A stretch of DNA of 64,000 nucleotides, from assembly GCA_023229575.1 (NCBI GenBank), contig JALNYZ010000002.1:1-64000 (forward strand), given 5' to 3'. A model generated the notes under the pieces. It was given only the letters and a program-made list of their open reading frames with translations. It did not search any database and was not told the DNA's origin. Positions 55,732-64,000 of this stretch are shown here, piece after piece. How positions within the stretch are numbered: the stretch's first letter is position 1; every line of letters begins with the position of its first letter. The position numbers were made by a program, and so were the translations under genes. Source of the stretch: Prolixibacteraceae bacterium (GTDB lineage Bacteria; Bacteroidota; Bacteroidia; Bacteroidales; Prolixibacteraceae).

Positions 55732-56508
55732 ATGGAAGGATTTACTTACCACAACATTTTTGATACGAAAGGGGTTGAGTATCTTGCAATCATCGCTTTC
55801 TTCGCCATCCTGATTCCATTCTGGATTATACTGAACAGACAGGTTAGGGCGACAAAACAATTGCAAAGAAAATTGGGAATACTGACTGCCAGTATGTTAA
55901 AAATTCCTCAAGGCATTTTCTTTAGCACTAATCACATGTGGACCCATCTCGATAGCAAAGGAATTGCCAAAGTGGGAGCCGACGATTTATTGTTGCACCT
56001 GACTGGAGAAGTTAAATTCAGCAAACTCAGGAAGCCGGGTGAAATTGTGCAGAAGGAGGATATGCTGGCTGTGGTTAGTCACAATGGCAAGCAATTAAGA
56101 ATTGTAACACCCATTTCAGGTGAGATCATCGCCGTGAATGCCCTTCTTCAACAGAATCCTGAGATGCTCAACGATGATCCATACCAGAAAGGGTGGATGT
56201 ACAAAATCAAGCCATCCAGGTGGATAGCCGAGACCAGTAAATGCTATATAGCCGAGGAGGCAACAGGTTGGTCGGTCAAAGAGTTGGAAAGATTTAAGGA
56301 TTTTCTTGCTACCTCCGTGCAAAGATATGCCCCTGAACCTACCAACGTCATCCTCCAAGACGGTGGTGAATTGATTGATCAGCCTCTTTCTGCACTTCCG
56401 GAAGATGTTTGGAAAGATTTCGAGCATAGCTTCCTGGGTACAAAGCCAAAGTACCCGCATTTTCGGGGATTGGAGAAAAGTGGTTATGGACCCGAGTATT
56501 ATCAATAG
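55732..56508 (+). CDS. Membrane-anchored GcvH-like protein
   Basis: A 258-residue protein with a single N-terminal helix (about 17-36, YLAIIAFFAILIPFWIIL) and then an H-protein-like domain. NHMWTHLDSKGIAKVGADDL, HNGKQLRIVTPISGEIIAVN and NDDPYQKGWMYKIKPSRW match GcvH block by block. As in the fusion protein at 51848, the lysine in GKQL is one residue closer to PISG than the lipoyl lysine of GcvH. The C-terminal 80 residues also match the tail of that fusion (NVILQDGGELIDQPL against HVVLQDGGELTDNVL), so the two are paralogues. No glycine-cleavage genes are nearby. A terminator follows. Confidence 0.82.
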   Translation: MEGFTYHNIFDTKGVEYLAIIAFFAILIPFWIILNRQVRATKQLQRKLGILTASMLKIPQGIFFSTNHMWTHLDSKGIAKVGADDLLLHLTGEVKFSKLRKPGEIVQKEDMLAVVSHNGKQLRIVTPISGEIIAVNALLQQNPEMLNDDPYQKGWMYKIKPSRWIAETSKCYIAEEATGWSVKELERFKDFLATSVQRYAPEPTNVILQDGGELIDQPLSALPEDVWKDFEHSFLGTKPKYPHFRGLEKSGYGPEYYQ

Positions 56509-56563
56509 ATCCGTTTTACCGGAAAGTTTTATGTAAATTTTTGTTTGATGGAGTTTTAACGAC

Positions 56564-56597
56564 TGAAGCGGTGTGGTAAACACATCGCTTCATTTTT
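56564..56597 (+). terminator. Rho-independent terminator
   Basis: TGAAGCGGTGTG (56564-56575) pairs with CACATCGCTTCA (56581-56592), a 12-bp stem with one G-T pair and a 5-base loop, followed by TTTTT. It ends the four-gene sigma-54 transcript and separates it from the kinase/regulator genes. Confidence 0.85.
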
Positions 56598-56808
56598 ATA
56601 AGGAATTAATTCGTTTCACTCTTTAGAATGTAAACAAATATGCAAGAAAATTGAATATTTGAACCATTTTTTAAATTTTTGAGATTAACTTAGCGTTCAG
56701 TAACACCATATCCGTCAAGCACTTTAGGCATATTTACATTTGCCGGACTTAAGTTATTCATGGTAATGGATTTGTGTCAGGTATTTTGAATTAACATTCA
56801 TTGTCACA

Positions 56809-58479
56809 ATGGGTTGGATACATAAAATATCAAATGGAAACAAAGTTGGGGCTCCCATCTTAAACAGTTATGTGAACTTTCGTTCCTCTATTTATGGTAG
56901 GGTAGTGTTAATCATTACGATCTCCTCCTTTTTTCTCTTTTTGTCATTTGGCGTCATCTTCCGCTCAGTCAATGAGGATTACATGAAATCTGTCATTCGG
57001 GAGAGTGGCAACAACATTGGTGTTTTGGTTGAAGGCGCCTTGTACCGGTCAATGCTGGAGAATGACAGGACTGCCCTTCAGGGGACTCTGGACATCATCA
57101 ACACCATGTCGGGAATTGATGACGTAAACATGTACGACAACAAAAATAACCTGGTTTATTCCTCAATAGCGAACGATACCACCAACCACAGTGATCCTGA
57201 TTGTATCTCCTGTCACAAAAATTTTCCATCAATGTTCTCATCCACCGAGAAGTCCTACAAGATCATCGGTATCGATAGTGAATGCAGCATGAACCACAAC
57301 AACAACAATTGCCGTCATCTTTTGATAAAATCGCCGATTCGCAATGACAAATCGTGCTATACCAGCGCCTGCCATGCCCACAGCGAAAACGACAAAGTGC
57401 TTGGTTCATTGATAATTAAAATTCCACTTGCCGGTCTGGACGCTGCCTTACAGAAATCTACCACGGATTATTTTTTACTCGCGGCGCTTTTGACTTTTTT
57501 ATTGATCCTCTTTCTAATATTCTTTACGAGGAAGAAAATTAAAAATCCGTTGAATGCCATTATCAAAGCAAGTTTGGCAGTAGCCGGCGGGGACAGAAGC
57601 ACGAGGCTTAAGGTTAAACCGCACCAGTTGTCGGATATGAGAATGGTTTCAGTTGCCTTCAATGAAATGCTCGACAATTTGCAGACAGCTACCAACGAGT
57701 TGCAGAATTGGTCGCAACAACTTGAATACAAGGTGCAGAAGAAATCAGAGGAGCTAGGTCAGGCACAAAATGAACTGATCAATGTCGAAAGGATTGCCTC
57801 ACTGGGTAAGTTGTCACTTTCAGTTGCGCACGAAATCAACAATCCCCTTTCCGGGATATTGATTTATGCCAAATTAGTGTACAAACAGCTTGGTAACCAG
57901 GAAATTGATCCGGCCAAAAAGGAATTGATGTTAAAACATCTGAAACTCATTGAAAATGAAACCAAAAGGTGTGGTGATATCGTCAAGGGATTGCTTGATT
58001 TCTCCAGAAAAAATCAGGATGGTTTCGAACAAAAACACCTTCATGAAATATTGACTGAAACCTTCGAACTTATGTCGCATCCGATGAAGATTGCCAATGT
58101 CCATTTCATTTCTGATTTTTCTGCCAAACCGGATTTGATCTACTGCAGTCCTAATCAGATCAAACAGGCTTGTATCGGAATTTTGGTCAATGCATCGGAA
58201 GCAGTTTCAGAGAACGGGGAAGTTCTGTTCAGGACCATGAATCCGGATGCAGATCATATCCGTATCGAAATATCCGACAACGGAGTGGGAATCAATGAAG
58301 AGGATATTCCTCATATTTTTGAACCCTTCTTCTCTACAAAGGAGAACGCCAGCGGTATCGGTCTTGGACTGGCGATCGTTCACGGAATCATACAGAATCA
58401 CAAGGGGAAAGCGGATGTAAAATCGGAAAGGGGGAAAGGGACGACAATTTCACTGACACTTCCTCTTATCAGGAATTAA
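56809..58479 (+). CDS. Histidine kinase with heme-c-like periplasmic sensor
   Basis: A 556-residue membrane kinase. Helices at about 31-51 and 221-240 bracket a periplasmic domain (52-220) that contains CISCH (132-136), a standard heme c site, and CYTSACH (183-189), a C-x4-CH site, plus C159 and the CRH at 168-170. This suggests a heme-based redox or ligand sensor. A HAMP-like linker and coiled coil (about 240-325) lead to HisKA SLGKLSLSVAHEINNPLSG (phospho-His 341). The ATPase domain has NASEAV, ISDNGVGI and GIGLGLAIVHG. The partner regulator starts 12 bases downstream. Confidence 0.9.
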   Translation: MGWIHKISNGNKVGAPILNSYVNFRSSIYGRVVLIITISSFFLFLSFGVIFRSVNEDYMKSVIRESGNNIGVLVEGALYRSMLENDRTALQGTLDIINTMSGIDDVNMYDNKNNLVYSSIANDTTNHSDPDCISCHKNFPSMFSSTEKSYKIIGIDSECSMNHNNNNCRHLLIKSPIRNDKSCYTSACHAHSENDKVLGSLIIKIPLAGLDAALQKSTTDYFLLAALLTFLLILFLIFFTRKKIKNPLNAIIKASLAVAGGDRSTRLKVKPHQLSDMRMVSVAFNEMLDNLQTATNELQNWSQQLEYKVQKKSEELGQAQNELINVERIASLGKLSLSVAHEINNPLSGILIYAKLVYKQLGNQEIDPAKKELMLKHLKLIENETKRCGDIVKGLLDFSRKNQDGFEQKHLHEILTETFELMSHPMKIANVHFISDFSAKPDLIYCSPNQIKQACIGILVNASEAVSENGEVLFRTMNPDADHIRIEISDNGVGINEEDIPHIFEPFFSTKENASGIGLGLAIVHGIIQNHKGKADVKSERGKGTTISLTLPLIRN

Positions 58480-58491
58480 CGAATATACAGT

Positions 58492-59832
58492 ATGGCCAAA
58501 AAAATTTCAATTTTAATTGTTGATGACGAAGAATCCGTCAGGGACTCGTTGTACAACTGGTTCATTGAGGACGGGTATTATGTCGAATGTGCCGAAAATG
58601 CAAAAAAAGCCTTAACAATTCTTCAGTCAGACAACTTCGATATCGTGCTGGCAGACATCAAAATGCCTGGTATGGATGGCTTGGAAATGTTGAAGCGCAT
58701 TAAATCCTTGAAAAGCGACTCCATTGTCATTATCATGACCGCCTTTGCTACTGTCGATACTGCGGTTCAAGCCTTGAAGGACGGTGCGTTTGATTATGTT
58801 ACAAAACCGTTTGATCCGGATGATCTTTCTCACCTTATCAGGAATGCTTCCAAGCAGATATCCCTGATTGAAGAGAATGAGATTTTGAAAGACAAAGTTA
58901 TTTCGCTCGAGAATGTGGAAGATATGGTTGGAAACAGCGAAGCCATGCAGGAGGTATTCAGGCAAATTGAGAGTGTGGCTCAATCGACTGCCTCGGTGAT
59001 CATCACAGGCGAGAGCGGAACTGGCAAAGAGCTTGTCGCGAAAGCCATTCATGCCAACTCTCCCCGCAAATTCTTTCCGATGGTAAGTGTTCATTGTGGT
59101 GCACTAACCGAAAGCCTTTTGGAAAGCGAACTGTTTGGACACGAAAAGGGCGCATTTACGGGTGCTGTCTACAACAGGAAAGGCCGGTTCGAGATGGCCG
59201 ACAGTGGTACAATTTTTCTGGATGAGATTGCTACGATCTCTCCGAAGATGCAGGTAGAGTTATTGCGTGTTCTTGAGACAAAAAGCTTTGTCCGTGTTGG
59301 CGGAAACAAGGAGATCAGTTCGGATTTCAGGGTACTGTGTGCCACCAACAGGGACCTGAAAGGGATGGTTGAGAAAGGCTTGTTCCGTGAAGACTTATTT
59401 TATCGGCTCAATGTGGTTAACATCAATATACCCCCATTGCGTGAAAGGGTGGAGGACATTCCATTGCTGATCGAGTATTTTATTAAAAAGTATTGCAGCT
59501 CGATGAACAGGCCCATTGTTTCCGTTGAGCCGGCTGCATTGCAGCGAATGGAAACCTATGCTTATCCCGGCAATATCCGGGAGCTTGAAAATATGATAGA
59601 ACGTGCCATTGTTGTCGGGAACGGGAAGAAGATCATGCTCAGGGACCTGCCATTGATGAAGGAGCGAAACCAACCAACCTTTGAGAGTCTCGATGACCTT
59701 GGTAAAAAGCATATTCTTCAGATACTCAACAAATACAGCTGGAACATCACTGTTTCTGCCAAAGCGCTCAAACTTGACAGGGTTACCCTGTACAACAAGA
59801 TTAAGAAATATGGACTGACGCCGCCTAAATGA
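58492..59832 (+). CDS. NtrC-type sigma-54 response regulator
   Basis: A 446-residue regulator. The receiver domain (about 5-120) has LIVDDEESVRDSL, phospho-acceptor D55 in LADIKMPGMDG, and FDYVTKPFDP. The AAA+ domain (about 140-375) has ITGESGTGKELVAKAIHA (Walker A), HEKGAFTGAVYNRKG (sigma-54 contact loop GAFTGA), TIFLDEIATIS (Walker B) and ATNRDLKGMVEKGLFREDLF. A Fis-type helix-turn-helix closes it (VSAKALKLDRVTLYNKIKK). It should respond to the kinase at 56809 and activate the sigma-54-like promoter at 51761. Its stop overlaps the next start as ATGA. Confidence 0.95.
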   Translation: MAKKISILIVDDEESVRDSLYNWFIEDGYYVECAENAKKALTILQSDNFDIVLADIKMPGMDGLEMLKRIKSLKSDSIVIIMTAFATVDTAVQALKDGAFDYVTKPFDPDDLSHLIRNASKQISLIEENEILKDKVISLENVEDMVGNSEAMQEVFRQIESVAQSTASVIITGESGTGKELVAKAIHANSPRKFFPMVSVHCGALTESLLESELFGHEKGAFTGAVYNRKGRFEMADSGTIFLDEIATISPKMQVELLRVLETKSFVRVGGNKEISSDFRVLCATNRDLKGMVEKGLFREDLFYRLNVVNINIPPLRERVEDIPLLIEYFIKKYCSSMNRPIVSVEPAALQRMETYAYPGNIRELENMIERAIVVGNGKKIMLRDLPLMKERNQPTFESLDDLGKKHILQILNKYSWNITVSAKALKLDRVTLYNKIKKYGLTPPK

Positions 59833-60356
59833 AGCTGGAAAGAATCAAATTGATCTCCTTTGGATATTTTGAGAAGGGTCTTCTTGATAAGGTGGTAAAG
59901 GATGTGGAGTATGAATTTCAACTACCTGTCAAAACAAAGGAGGGCCATCTTGATCTTAGCCTCTTTTATGATCCGGCCCGACGGCAGTATGATGGATTCA
60001 GGCTGCTGAAGGAGATCGATTCAAGTTTTGCCAAAGAAACAAACAAAACCCTGGGACTTTTCAATGTTGATCTCTATATTCCCATATTAACCTACATATT
60101 CGGACAGGCCTATTTGAACGGTCGTGCCGGAATTGCTTCGATCTACAGATTGAGGAACGAAAGGTATGGTATCTTCAAAGATGAAATGATCCTGGTGGAC
60201 CGATTTCGAAAAGAGGTCATCCACGAGCTAGGCCATACCTTTGGGTTGGTACATTGCTATGACCCTGACTGTGTGATGAGGTCGAGTACCTATGTTGAAG
60301 ATATCGATCAGAAGGATCACAAGTTTTGCCGCCAATGCAGGGAGAAGATTTCATAA
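59829..60356 (+). CDS. Archaemetzincin-family zinc metalloprotease
   Basis: A 175-residue protein with the archaemetzincin active site HELGHTFGLVHCYDPDCVM: three zinc histidines in HExxHxxGxxH (132-142), followed by C-x4-C and methionine. The second structural-zinc pair is FCRQC (167-170). There is no signal peptide, so it is cytosolic. Substrates of the family are unknown in bacteria. Overlap with the sigma-54 regulator gene (ATGA) indicates coupled translation and a shared role, perhaps turnover of a regulator or of the electron-transfer proteins. Confidence 0.92.
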   Translation: MKLERIKLISFGYFEKGLLDKVVKDVEYEFQLPVKTKEGHLDLSLFYDPARRQYDGFRLLKEIDSSFAKETNKTLGLFNVDLYIPILTYIFGQAYLNGRAGIASIYRLRNERYGIFKDEMILVDRFRKEVIHELGHTFGLVHCYDPDCVMRSSTYVEDIDQKDHKFCRQCREKIS

Positions 60357-60762
60357 GGGGAATTATAGGTTACTTCCGGGCATCGCGATTCTTGGGCAGG
60401 AATAATTCCAACCAAATTTTAGCGGTTCTTAACGACATTATTTTGTGATTAGTTAAAAGTACTGTTAGCGTTACGTCGTTCTTTCCATAACTTTTGCTAA
60501 GAAAGTATCAAATCAAATTAATATTCCACTTGATCAAAAAATTCCTAACTTTGCTTAATCTAAAAACTTTGGATGTTTAAGTTTACGACGGATTTGGTGA
60601 AGTAAATAACCTTTGGTATTCTGCCTAAGGTTATCCCTAAGTTAAACTCAGGTATATTCTTACCGGAGTCATTTTCATATCTATATCTTAAATAACAGTT
60701 GGAATCTTGGCAAAATATTCATTGGATGCTTGTGCCATTGTTCCCAATAAAATTTAAACATC
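60357..60762. other. Intergenic region of about 400 bases
   Basis: No credible open frame is seen. TAACTTTG (60546-60553) matches the -7 consensus but has no good -33 partner and lies about 210 bases before the next start. Confidence 0.4.
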
Positions 60763-61536
60763 ATGAGTAACGAAAATAAATCAATTCACGAATTTGACTT
60801 CAATATAATTTGCGAGTATTTCTCTGGCTTAGAACGACAAGGGCCCGGTACCCCCGAACAAACGATTAAAGCATTGAGTTTTATCGATAATCTCACAACC
60901 GAATCCCGCATTGCAGACATTGGTTGTGGAACAGGCGGTCAGACGATGGTGCTGGCACAGCATGCTCCAGGGGTTATTACTGGTATCGACTTGTTTCCCA
61001 GGTTTATAGAGCTGTTCAAAGCTAATGCTGCTAAACTAAATCTTCAGGAAAGAATAAAAGGCATCGTCTGTTCAATGGAAAATCTTCCTTTTCAGATGGG
61101 AGAATTGGACCTGATCTGGTCGGAAGGGGCAATCTATAATATTGGTTTTGAAAGAGGCTTGAACGAGTGGCGGAAATTTCTGAAAACAGGAGGTTATGTT
61201 GCCGTTTCAGAAGCATCGTGGTTTACCGAAGAACGGCCTGCCGAAATCGATGCGTTTTGGCAGGATGCTTATCCTGAGATAGACACTATCCCCAATAAGG
61301 TCGCCCAGATGCAAAAAGCCGGATATATTCCTGTTGCGACCTTTATCCTGCCTGAACACTGCTGGACAGAACATTTCTATGCTCTCCAAGTTACGGCACG
61401 GGAGGCATTTCTGAAGAAACATGCTGGGAATAAAGCGGTTGAAGCTTTCATAGCATGCGAACGGCATGAAGCTCTGTTATATTACAAGTATAAAGCGTAT
61501 TACGGCTATGTGTTCTATATCGGGAAGAAGATTTGA
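60763..61536 (+). CDS. Class I SAM-dependent methyltransferase
   Basis: A 257-residue cytosolic methyltransferase. [20 protein letters not shown] (about 46-65) is the SAM-binding motif I, and [15 protein letters not shown] the acidic post-I loop. [20 protein letters not shown] is motif II and the substrate side, and [20 protein letters not shown] motif III. The substrate is unknown; small-molecule methyltransferases of this group are common. Followed by a strong terminator. Confidence 0.9.
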   Translation: MSNENKSIHEFDFNIICEYFSGLERQGPGTPEQTIKALSFIDNLTTESRIADIGCGTGGQTMVLAQHAPGVITGIDLFPRFIELFKANAAKLNLQERIKGIVCSMENLPFQMGELDLIWSEGAIYNIGFERGLNEWRKFLKTGGYVAVSEASWFTEERPAEIDAFWQDAYPEIDTIPNKVAQMQKAGYIPVATFILPEHCWTEHFYALQVTAREAFLKKHAGNKAVEAFIACERHEALLYYKYKAYYGYVFYIGKKI

Positions 61537-61542
61537 ATAGTT

Positions 61543-61592
61543 AATAAAGAAGGATTGTTCCTGTATTTTAGGACAATTCTTCTTTATTTTCT
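61543..61592 (+). terminator. Terminator after methyltransferase
   Basis: AATAAAGAAGGATTGTTCCT (61543-61562) pairs with AGGACAATTCTTCTTTATT (61570-61588) almost fully, with a T-run at the end. Confidence 0.8.
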
Positions 61593-61622
61593 CCATGCTC
61601 TCTGCCCTTTACCCTTTGCCCT

Positions 61623-61697
61623 CTATTGTAGGTACTTATCGAACCAGTCCGAAAAGGCAACCAGATAGGTCATGATATCAGGCCAGACCTTTTGGGC
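61623..61697 (-). pseudogene. Short C-terminal hydrolase-like remnant
   Basis: The minus strand encodes GAQKVWPDIMTYLVAFSDWF followed by DKYLQ and a stop at 61623. This resembles the tail of a secreted alpha/beta-hydrolase. The upstream part is replaced by a CTCTGTGTAACTCTGTGT repeat (61698-61750), so only about 25 residues survive. Weak evidence. Confidence 0.35.
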
Positions 61698-61756
61698 TCC
61701 ACCTCTGTGTAACTCTGTGTGTCTCCTCTGTGTAACTCTGTGTTACTTTTGTTAGC

Positions 61757-63331
61757 TCAAAACTCCGAAGTAAAATGAAATTTAATCTTCGGGAAATCCC
61801 TTTGTGCCATGTCCAGAATAAAGGCTGAATCCGCTAAAAAGACATCCCTGCCTTGCTTGTCTGTGGCCATCTTGTTGTATTTCCGTTTCTTGAAATCATC
61901 CAAGACGGTTTTGTCTTCACTCTCGATCCAGCAGGCTTTGTAGAGAGAGATGGATTCCCAGCGGCATTTGGCATTGTACTCATGTTCCAGCCGGTATTCG
62001 ATCACCTCGAACTGAAGGGCTCCAACAGTTCCGATGATCTTGCGCCCGTTTAGCTGACTGGTAAAAAGCTGTGCAACACCTTCATCCATCAGCTGATCTA
62101 CTCCTTTTGCCAGTTGTTTGGAGCGCATCGGATCAGCATTTTCAATGTAACGGAAAATCTCAGGGGAAAAGGATGGAATTCCTTTGTAATGAAGGATTTC
62201 CCCTTCAGTTACAGTATCCCCAATGACGAAGTTTCCGGTATCGGGCAGGCCGATGATATCGCCTGGAAAAGCATTCTCAATCACCTCTTTTTTATCGGCC
62301 ATGAAGGCTGTCGGGCTTGAATATTTAAAGTTCTTTGCCAGACGGATGTGCCTGTAATTCTTGTTGCGTTCGAACATTCCGGAACAGATTTTGACGAAGG
62401 CAATCCGGCTGCGGTGGTTTGGATCTATGTTCGCGTGAATTTTGAAAACAAATCCGGTAAAGGCCTCTTCCATAGGATCAACCAATCTCTCTTCTGATTT
62501 TTTTGGTCGGGGAGAGGGAGCCAGTTTGACAAATGTATCGAGCAGTTCCCTTACGCCAAAATTATACAGGGCGCTTCCAAAAAAAACAGGTGCTAATTCC
62601 CCTTCCAGGTAGGCATGGTGGTCAAATACAGGATAAATCCCTTCCACCATCTCAAGGTCCTCGCGAAGCACGATGGCGTCATTTCCAATTAATTGATCGA
62701 GTGCCGGATCGTTCAGGTTTTCGAAACTGATTCCCTTTTCGATATCCGTGATACTTGGATTGAACAGGCTAAGGCTGCTGTCATAAATGTTGTACACCCC
62801 TTTGAATTCGGGACCATTGTTGATGGGCCAGCTCAAAGGCCTAACCTTGATCATCAATTGCTTTTCGATGTCATCAAGCAAGTCAAAAGTATCACCCGAT
62901 GGACGGTCCATTTTGTTGATGAAGACGATAACCGGAGTCTTGCGCATTCTGCAGACATTCATCAACTTCTCTGTTTGAGGCTCCACACCCTTGGCAGCAT
63001 CAATAACGATGATCACACTGTCGACAGCCGTCAGGGTACGAAAAGTATCCTCCTGAAAATCCTGGTGACCAGGCGTATCCAAGATATTGATCTTGTAACC
63101 GCTGTATTCGAATCCCATCACGGAGGTAGCTACGGATATTCCGCGTTGACGCTCAATCTCCATGAAGTCGGAGGTTGCCCCCTTTTTAATTTTGTTACTT
63201 TTTACCGCCCCGGCAACGTGGATGGCACCGCCAAAAAGCAGCAATTTTTCTGTAAGTGTAGTTTTTCCCGCATCGGGGTGACTGACAATACCAAACGTTC
63301 TCCGACGCAGAATCTCTTCTTTAAATCCCAT
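61757..63331 (-). CDS. prfC: Peptide chain release factor 3
   Basis: A 524-residue GTPase that releases RF1/RF2 from the ribosome. [20 protein letters not shown] (G1), [15 protein letters not shown] (switch I), [16 protein letters not shown] (G3) and [13 protein letters not shown] (G4) form the G domain. The RF3-specific domains II and III follow, ending [20 protein letters not shown]. The length is as expected. It is monocistronic, with a promoter-like site just upstream. Confidence 0.97.
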   Translation of the reverse strand: MGFKEEILRRRTFGIVSHPDAGKTTLTEKLLLFGGAIHVAGAVKSNKIKKGATSDFMEIERQRGISVATSVMGFEYSGYKINILDTPGHQDFQEDTFRTLTAVDSVIIVIDAAKGVEPQTEKLMNVCRMRKTPVIVFINKMDRPSGDTFDLLDDIEKQLMIKVRPLSWPINNGPEFKGVYNIYDSSLSLFNPSITDIEKGISFENLNDPALDQLIGNDAIVLREDLEMVEGIYPVFDHHAYLEGELAPVFFGSALYNFGVRELLDTFVKLAPSPRPKKSEERLVDPMEEAFTGFVFKIHANIDPNHRSRIAFVKICSGMFERNKNYRHIRLAKNFKYSSPTAFMADKKEVIENAFPGDIIGLPDTGNFVIGDTVTEGEILHYKGIPSFSPEIFRYIENADPMRSKQLAKGVDQLMDEGVAQLFTSQLNGRKIIGTVGALQFEVIEYRLEHEYNAKCRWESISLYKACWIESEDKTVLDDFKKRKYNKMATDKQGRDVFLADSAFILDMAQRDFPKIKFHFTSEF

Positions 63332-63348
63332 TGTATCAAATTAGGGGG

Positions 63349-63382
63349 CAAATTTAATTTAAAATAGCTGAAAGACGACAAA
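63349..63382 (-). promoter_or_regulatory. Possible prfC promoter
   Basis: On the minus strand TTTG (63379-63382) and TAAATTTG (63349-63356) match the -33 and -7 elements, though the 22-base spacer is slightly long. The -7 element is about 18 bases upstream of the start. Confidence 0.35.
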
Positions 63383-64000
63383 TGTCGATTTTGGATTTTG
63401 GAATTTCGGGTGAAAAGTTCTTTGAAACCTTCTGAAACCCCCGAAAGGAGAGCCTCCTCCTTACCAGGACTGCATCCGGACCAACAGGACGGCCAGAATC
63501 TTAACAGGGCGCCCAAAAATCCAACAGGGCGAGTGGGAGCGGGGGTTTTGGAAAAACAAACACTCCCAAAAGGGTCATTGACTAGCAATGCCATTTATGG
63601 CGTTGGACATTTAGGACGTTGTTGATTGAATAATTATCCCGGAAACGGCTTTAGCCGAAATATTGATTGCCAATTAGGATTATGTCTTAATTATTGAACA
63701 CCCACCTCAATGATTTTGCTGGTGTCAATCCCCCCGTCGGCGCGTTTATTTTGTGGGTGTGATTAAAATTATATGAAGCCGTTGATACACGCTGCTGGGG
63801 GGTATTAGGTGCAGCGATTTGTGATCGCTGATGTGTAAAAATGCGGTTATAAACCACATCACCAAAGTTTGCCCGGCACAATTTCCCTTCCTAAGGCTTT
63901 GGTATTTAAATATTATTAGGTAAGTTTATCGTGCCTGTAACATGCAACAAATCTGCCTCTTTGCTCTAAATACAAGATATAGGCGCATGTTTGTAGCGTA
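63383..64000. other. Terminal non-coding region with small inverted repeats
   Basis: No gene is supported to the window's end. Seen here are AACAGGGCG-type short repeats (near 63500-63530), the palindrome GGCTTTAGCC (63646-63655) and the hairpin CAGCGAT/ATCGCTG (63812-63830). It could be the edge of an element beyond the window. Confidence 0.4.

Noticed and set aside
55732..56508. Glycine cleavage system H protein (gcvH)
   Set aside because: It has a membrane helix, an altered lipoyl site and no gcv genes nearby; only the fold is claimed.
1..64000. tRNA, rRNA, prophage or intact transposase genes
   Set aside because: No cloverleaf-like, rRNA-like, phage or transposase sequence was recognised on reading; a covariance-model search could still find a short RNA.

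Overview
The window looks like a chromosomal stretch of a Bacteroidota bacterium, probably a saprophytic, respiring member of the Bacteroidales/Marinilabiliales. The evidence is a SusC/SusD pair, many secreted glycosidases and lipoproteins, promoter-like sites of the TTTG/TAnnTTTG type, an HppA pyrophosphatase and a caa3-type oxidase operon. No rRNA, tRNA, prophage, intact insertion sequence or convincing CRISPR array was seen. The species cannot be named from the sequence alone.

Layout. 1-3.8 kb: a repeat-rich start, a dihydroorotate-dehydrogenase-like protein and HppA on the minus strand. 4.1-5.2 kb: a decayed GH92 mannosidase. 5.6-19.4 kb, plus strand: a nutrient-uptake and degradation block with a PKD lipoprotein, SusC, SusD, a PqaA-type protein, two neutral-ceramidase-like proteins either side of a PHP-domain protein, and a YidR-like lipoprotein. 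19.5-27 kb, minus strand: tandem GH20 hexosaminidases, a sirtuin remnant, an esterase and a large propeller protein of unknown family. 27.4-34.9 kb, plus strand: a respiratory operon (ferredoxin-like Tat protein, cytochrome c, Sco, oxidase subunits I, III, IV, II, heme O synthase) ending in a rhamnose mutarotase gene. 35-41.6 kb: a Gfo/Idh oxidoreductase, a PIG-L deacetylase and a NagB-like deaminase that could act on amino sugars, a second propeller protein and a DUF1080 protein. 41.7-51.4 kb: housekeeping genes (glutathione peroxidase, dnaX, icd, ferritin, secA, lgt) and a GxxExxY gene.

The most unusual part is 51.4-60.4 kb. A sigma-54-like promoter precedes four genes: a PstS-like solute-binding domain fused through a membrane helix to a GcvH-like domain, a HybA-like Tat ferredoxin, a HybB/NrfD-like membrane protein, and a second membrane-anchored GcvH-like protein. 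A terminator follows, and then a histidine kinase with heme-c-like motifs in its periplasmic domain, an NtrC-type sigma-54 activator and an archaemetzincin protease. I read this as a self-contained redox-sensing and membrane electron-transfer system with no catalytic subunit of a known enzyme. 60.7-63.3 kb holds a methyltransferase and release factor 3.

Two wider patterns stand out. First, several genes survive only as remnants with internal deletions or missing 5' parts (GH92, sirtuin, cupin, GH127, a possible hydrolase tail), which suggests active gene loss. Second, dnaX is split by a -1 shift at a run of ten A, just where a gamma product would end, so programmed slippage producing gamma and tau is plausible. 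Intergenic gaps carry several families of dispersed inverted repeats.
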